From: Polynucleobacter meluiroseus
Lineage (GTDB): Bacteria > Pseudomonadota > Gammaproteobacteria > Burkholderiales > Burkholderiaceae
Length of the DNA stretch: 8,770 nucleotides
Direction: 5' to 3'
NCBI GenBank assembly: GCA_945867755.1
Contig: CAMBJN010000050.1
Coordinates: 1-8,770, forward strand
The notes below the pieces were generated by a model that was given only the letters and a program-made list of their open reading frames with translations, searched no databases and had not been told where the DNA came from. This document shows positions 7,153-8,770 of the stretch, piece by piece. A program made the translations under genes and the position numbers. Position 1 is the first letter of the stretch. Every line of letters begins with the position of its first letter.

Positions 7153-7213
7153 CAAAGAACAGAATAAGCAAAGAACAAGCAATAGATAAGTAACAACGCA
7201 AAGAACAGAATAA
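7153..7213 (+). repeat. A-rich repeats in the pheT-ihfA intergenic region
   Basis: The 138-nt gap is dominated by A, has some C and G, and has very few T residues on the + strand. The 15-mer CAAAGAACAGAATAA occurs exactly at 7153-7167 and 7199-7213. Its CAAAGAAC core occurs a third time at 7169-7176. Loosely similar CAAACAACAGAACAAAC text follows just downstream. No hairpin or promoter is evident. The RNA would be unstructured, which could suit ribosome loading, S1 or Rho binding, or an RNA-binding regulator of ihfA. It could also be neutral low-complexity DNA. Confidence 0.6.
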
Positions 7214-7269
7214 ACAGTAGTAGTAACTAAAAAACAAACAACAGAACAAACTAAAAGTGGGGTGCAGCC

Positions 7270-7569
7270 ATGAGTGATGCCGGAACAATTACAAAAGCAG
7301 AATTATCAGACGCCTTGTTTGACCAAGTTGGTTTAAACAAGCGTGAAGCCAAAGACTTGATCGACTCTTTCTTTGAAACAGTCGGCCAATCATTGCAATC
7401 AGGTGTGGACGTTAAGATCTCTGGATTTGGTAACTTCCAATTAAGAGAAAAATCAGCTCGTCCTGGTCGTAATCCTAAAACTGGTGAGTTGGTACCCATC
7501 TCTGCCAGACGCGTGGTCACATTCCACGCCAGCCAAAAGCTCAAAGACAAGGTCGATCCTAAGGTCTAA
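7270..7569 (+). CDS. ihfA: Integration host factor alpha subunit
   Basis: This 99-residue protein of the HU/IHF DNA-binding family forms a heterodimer with IhfB and bends DNA sharply at specific sites. The N-terminal helical dimerisation part contains TKAELSDALFDQVGLNKREA. The strand region VKISGFGNFQLREKSARPGR leads to the DNA-binding arm RPGRNPKTGE, whose Pro69 corresponds to the intercalating proline of the family. The call as IhfA rather than HU or IhfB rests on RRVVTFHASQKLKDKV and on its place after pheT, as in E. coli. The start ATG has a purine-rich Shine-Dalgarno (GTGGGGTG, about 7257-7264). A 138-nt A-rich leader precedes it, and the merR-like gene follows after 12 nt, suggesting cotranscription. 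Confidence 0.96.
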   Translation: MSDAGTITKAELSDALFDQVGLNKREAKDLIDSFFETVGQSLQSGVDVKISGFGNFQLREKSARPGRNPKTGELVPISARRVVTFHASQKLKDKVDPKV

Positions 7570-7581
7570 AGAGTTTCAGAT

Positions 7582-7962
7582 ATGGAAAAGAACATGCACG
7601 GCATGATTGCCGGGGGATCCCTCCCTCCAATTCCAGCGAAACGCTACTTCACCATTGGTGAAGTAGGGGAGTTGTGTGATGTTAAGCCTCACGTCTTAAG
7701 ATATTGGGAGCAAGAGTTCAACCAACTCAACCCACAAAAGCGTCGCGGTAATCGTCGTTATTACCAACACCATGAAGTTGTGCTGATTCGCAGAATCAGA
7801 GAACTTCTGTATGAAGAAGGTTTCACCATCAACGGCGCCAAATTGCGCCTCAATGAATCAAGCCAAGAAAACTCTGTACTGGGACACCACCAGAGCAATG
7901 GCAAACATCAAGATTCAATCAGGGATGAGCTACAAGCCGTCCTAAAAATCCTATCTAAGTAG
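7582..7962 (+). CDS. Small MerR-family transcriptional regulator
   Basis: This encodes a 126-residue protein. Residues 22 to about 91 form a MerR winged helix-turn-helix: YFTIGEVGELCDVKPHVLRY, then the wing RRGNRRYY, then VVLIRRIRELLYEEGFTINGAKLRL. The tail is short and polar. It lacks the cysteine metal ligands and long effector domain of metal- or drug-sensing MerR proteins, and the only cysteine is Cys32 in the HTH. Small MerR proteins of this kind commonly follow ihfA in Burkholderiales; their targets are not known to me. The start is uncertain. ATG 7582 has only a weak GAG upstream (7571-7573), while in-frame ATGs at 7594 and 7603 are possible, and all keep the domain intact. The gene lies 12 nt after ihfA. 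A near-perfect palindrome covers part of the HTH coding sequence. Confidence 0.9.
   Translation: MEKNMHGMIAGGSLPPIPAKRYFTIGEVGELCDVKPHVLRYWEQEFNQLNPQKRRGNRRYYQHHEVVLIRRIRELLYEEGFTINGAKLRLNESSQENSVLGHHQSNGKHQDSIRDELQAVLKILSK
7644..7666. repeat. 23-bp near-perfect palindrome within the merR-like gene
   Basis: CTACTTCACCA (7644-7654) and TGGTGAAGTAG (7656-7666) are perfect inverted copies around a single central T. In RNA it can form a 9-bp stem with a 5-nt loop. It encodes residues in the first HTH helix, and MerR proteins bind dyads of about this size. An autoregulatory operator inside the gene or an mRNA hairpin is therefore possible, but neither is demonstrated. Two further short inverted repeats lie just upstream: CATGC/GCATG (7593-7605) and GGGATCCC (7614-7621). 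Confidence 0.65.
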
Positions 7963-7963
7963 T

Positions 7964-7972
7964 TGATACAAT
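7964..7972 (+). promoter_or_regulatory. Extended -10 promoter candidate for tRNA-Pro
   Basis: TGATACAAT combines a TG-N extension with the hexamer TACAAT (7967-7972), which matches TATAAT at five of six bases. It lies one base after the merR-like stop codon and ends 12 nt before the tRNA 5' end, the same spacing as the TGATAAACT element before tRNA-Val. There is no recognisable -35. Transcription would start near 7979. Confidence 0.5.
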
Positions 7973-7984
7973 TTTCTTTTATGT

Positions 7985-8062
<78 letters not shown>

Positions 8063-8074
8063 TTTCTATCGGTA

Positions 8075-8100
8075 TGACCCGGTCACATTGTTTACACAAT
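8075..8100. repeat. Two adjacent short palindromes downstream of tRNA-Pro
   Basis: TGACC-C-GGTCA (8075-8085) is a perfect 11-bp palindrome with a one-base centre. One base later, ATTGT (8087-8091) and ACAAT (8096-8100) form a second inverted repeat around TTAC. They lie in the 140-nt gap between tRNA-Pro and the AbiEi-like gene, upstream of its candidate promoter. AbiEi antitoxins are known to repress their own operons by binding inverted repeats, but those normally overlap or lie next to the promoter. The block may instead be the remnant of an insertion-sequence end. No T tract follows, so a terminator is unlikely. Confidence 0.4.
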
Positions 8101-8149
8101 ATGCCGCGTACATGCTTCAGATCCACCCCCAGTCATCACAAAACCACTC

Positions 8150-8178
8150 TTTCCATCATTACTTTCTTGTGTTATTAT
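8150..8178 (+). promoter_or_regulatory. Sigma70-type promoter candidate for the AbiEi-like gene
   Basis: TTTCCA (8150-8155) and TATTAT (8173-8178) are separated by 17 nt, the ideal sigma70 spacing. The -10 matches TATAAT at five of six bases and the -35 matches TTGACA at three of six. Transcription would begin near 8185, leaving a leader of only about 17 nt before ATG 8202. That agrees with the absence of a clear Shine-Dalgarno there. It also suggests that the accessory gene is transcribed independently of the operon upstream. Confidence 0.4.
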
Positions 8179-8201
8179 GCATGAAACTTTAATAAAATTC
8201 C

Positions 8202-8770
8202 ATGCAAAAAAGACTGACAAAAACATCTTCAAGCTCACAAAACAAGGTTCGAGAGGGGGCCTTGGGAAAGTTGTGTTCGCAACTAAAGAAGGGGTGCGTT
8301 TACAGAAGAGAAGATTTGTTGGGTGAAACAAATGCGGTTGATCGACATTTAAAGCAATTGGTTGATGCTGGAGTTTTGGAAAAACTTGCACAAGGTTTGT
8401 ATTACTCACCAAAATCCTCAACCTTCGGTAAATTGCCACCCAAAGATGAGGACTTAATAGAAGCCTTTTTAAAAGATAGAGACTTTTTGATGTTGTCACC
8501 TAATAGCTACAACTCACTTGGTGTTGGAACGACACAGTTGTATAACAAAACTGTGGTCTACAACCACAAGCGCCACGGCTTATTCAAGCTTGGAAATAGA
8601 AGTTTTGAGTTTCGAATGAAGCTAAGTTATCCCAAAAAGATAGATAAAGAATTTTTATTCGTGGACCTACTAAACAACCTTGATTCTCTTGCCGAGAATA
8701 AGAATGATGTTCTAACTAATGCAGAGAGACAATTGGCCATGTTTGAAACTTCTAAACTAGAGAAGGCAGT
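8202..8770 (+). CDS. AbiEi/DUF6088-like winged-helix protein, probable type IV antitoxin (3' end outside window)
   Basis: An open frame of 189 codons runs off the right edge. Residues about 15-70 form a winged helix-turn-helix: the recognition part is NAVDRHLKQLVDAGVLEKL, followed by the wing QGLYYSP. This pattern is typical of AbiEi-family antitoxins. The next part, including FGKLPPKDEDL, FLMLSPNSYNSLG, LYNKTVVYNHKRHG and LFKLGNRSFEFR, resembles DUF6088 proteins as I remember them. Relatives usually precede an AbiEii nucleotidyltransferase toxin gene, neutralise its effect and repress the operon. A partner would lie beyond 8770 and cannot be confirmed. The frame is closed upstream by TAA at 8193-8195, so ATG 8202 is the first possible ATG; no Shine-Dalgarno is evident. 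G+C in sampled lines falls to about one third, well below the operon genes, which suggests horizontal acquisition. Confidence 0.8.
   Translation, partial: MQKRLTKTSSSSQNKVREGALGKLCSQLKKGCVYRREDLLGETNAVDRHLKQLVDAGVLEKLAQGLYYSPKSSTFGKLPPKDEDLIEAFLKDRDFLMLSPNSYNSLGVGTTQLYNKTVVYNHKRHGLFKLGNRSFEFRMKLSYPKKIDKEFLFVDLLNNLDSLAENKNDVLTNAERQLAMFETSKLEKA

Noticed and set aside
7963..7968. TTGATA read as a -35 box for tRNA-Pro
   Set aside because: A -10 at normal spacing would fall inside the tRNA gene. The overlapping TGATACAAT as an extended -10 fits much better.
8092..8499. A 135-codon reverse-strand open frame overlapping the AbiEi-like gene
   Set aside because: Its translation shows no domain or compositional pattern I recognise. 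It lies opposite a forward frame with a clear winged-helix protein and covers the probable promoter of that gene.

Overview
The window is a conserved translation-centred stretch of a bacterial chromosome, followed at its right edge by the start of an accessory region. The order relA (3' end), tRNA-Val, thrS, infC, rpmI, rplT, pheS, pheT, ihfA, merR-like gene, tRNA-Pro is familiar from Burkholderiales (Betaproteobacteria). The moderate-to-low G+C content judged by eye, the TTG-rich leucine codons and the protein sequences suggest a Polynucleobacter-like organism. That genus assignment is inference from memory and was not checked against a database.

Left part (1-343): the last 50 codons of a RelA/SpoT-type (p)ppGpp synthetase (ACT domain) are followed by tRNA-Val(GAC) with an encoded CCA end and an extended -10 promoter candidate. 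A hairpin plus T-rich tract lies between the tRNA and thrS and could be a tRNA terminator or a thrS attenuator.

Central operon (344-7569): all genes lie on the + strand with short gaps. thrS and pheST charge tRNAs, infC initiates translation, rpmI and rplT encode 50S proteins L35 and L20, and ihfA encodes a subunit of the nucleoid protein IHF. Four features deserve notice. infC must start at an ATA codon (2309), which adds 29 residues to the ORF beginning at the first conventional start. The 190-nt infC-rpmI gap holds a series of hairpins and is a candidate L20-type autoregulatory leader. The first 75 nt of pheS are GC-rich and can fold into two strong hairpins, while a pheM-type leader peptide has no room. 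The pheT-ihfA gap is A-rich, T-poor and carries a repeated 15-mer.

Right part (7582-8770): a short MerR-family gene follows ihfA closely and contains a near-perfect 23-bp palindrome in its early coding sequence. Next is tRNA-Pro(GGG) with its own extended -10 element, spaced from the tRNA exactly as in tRNA-Val. After the tRNA come two small palindromes and then an AT-richer gene, cut by the window edge, for an AbiEi/DUF6088-like winged-helix protein. Such proteins are usually the antitoxin and regulator half of a type IV toxin-antitoxin or abortive-infection pair. A toxin gene would be expected just beyond 8770. The tRNA-Pro gene therefore marks the change from core operon to accessory DNA. 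No integrase, complete mobile element or CRISPR array lies inside the window.
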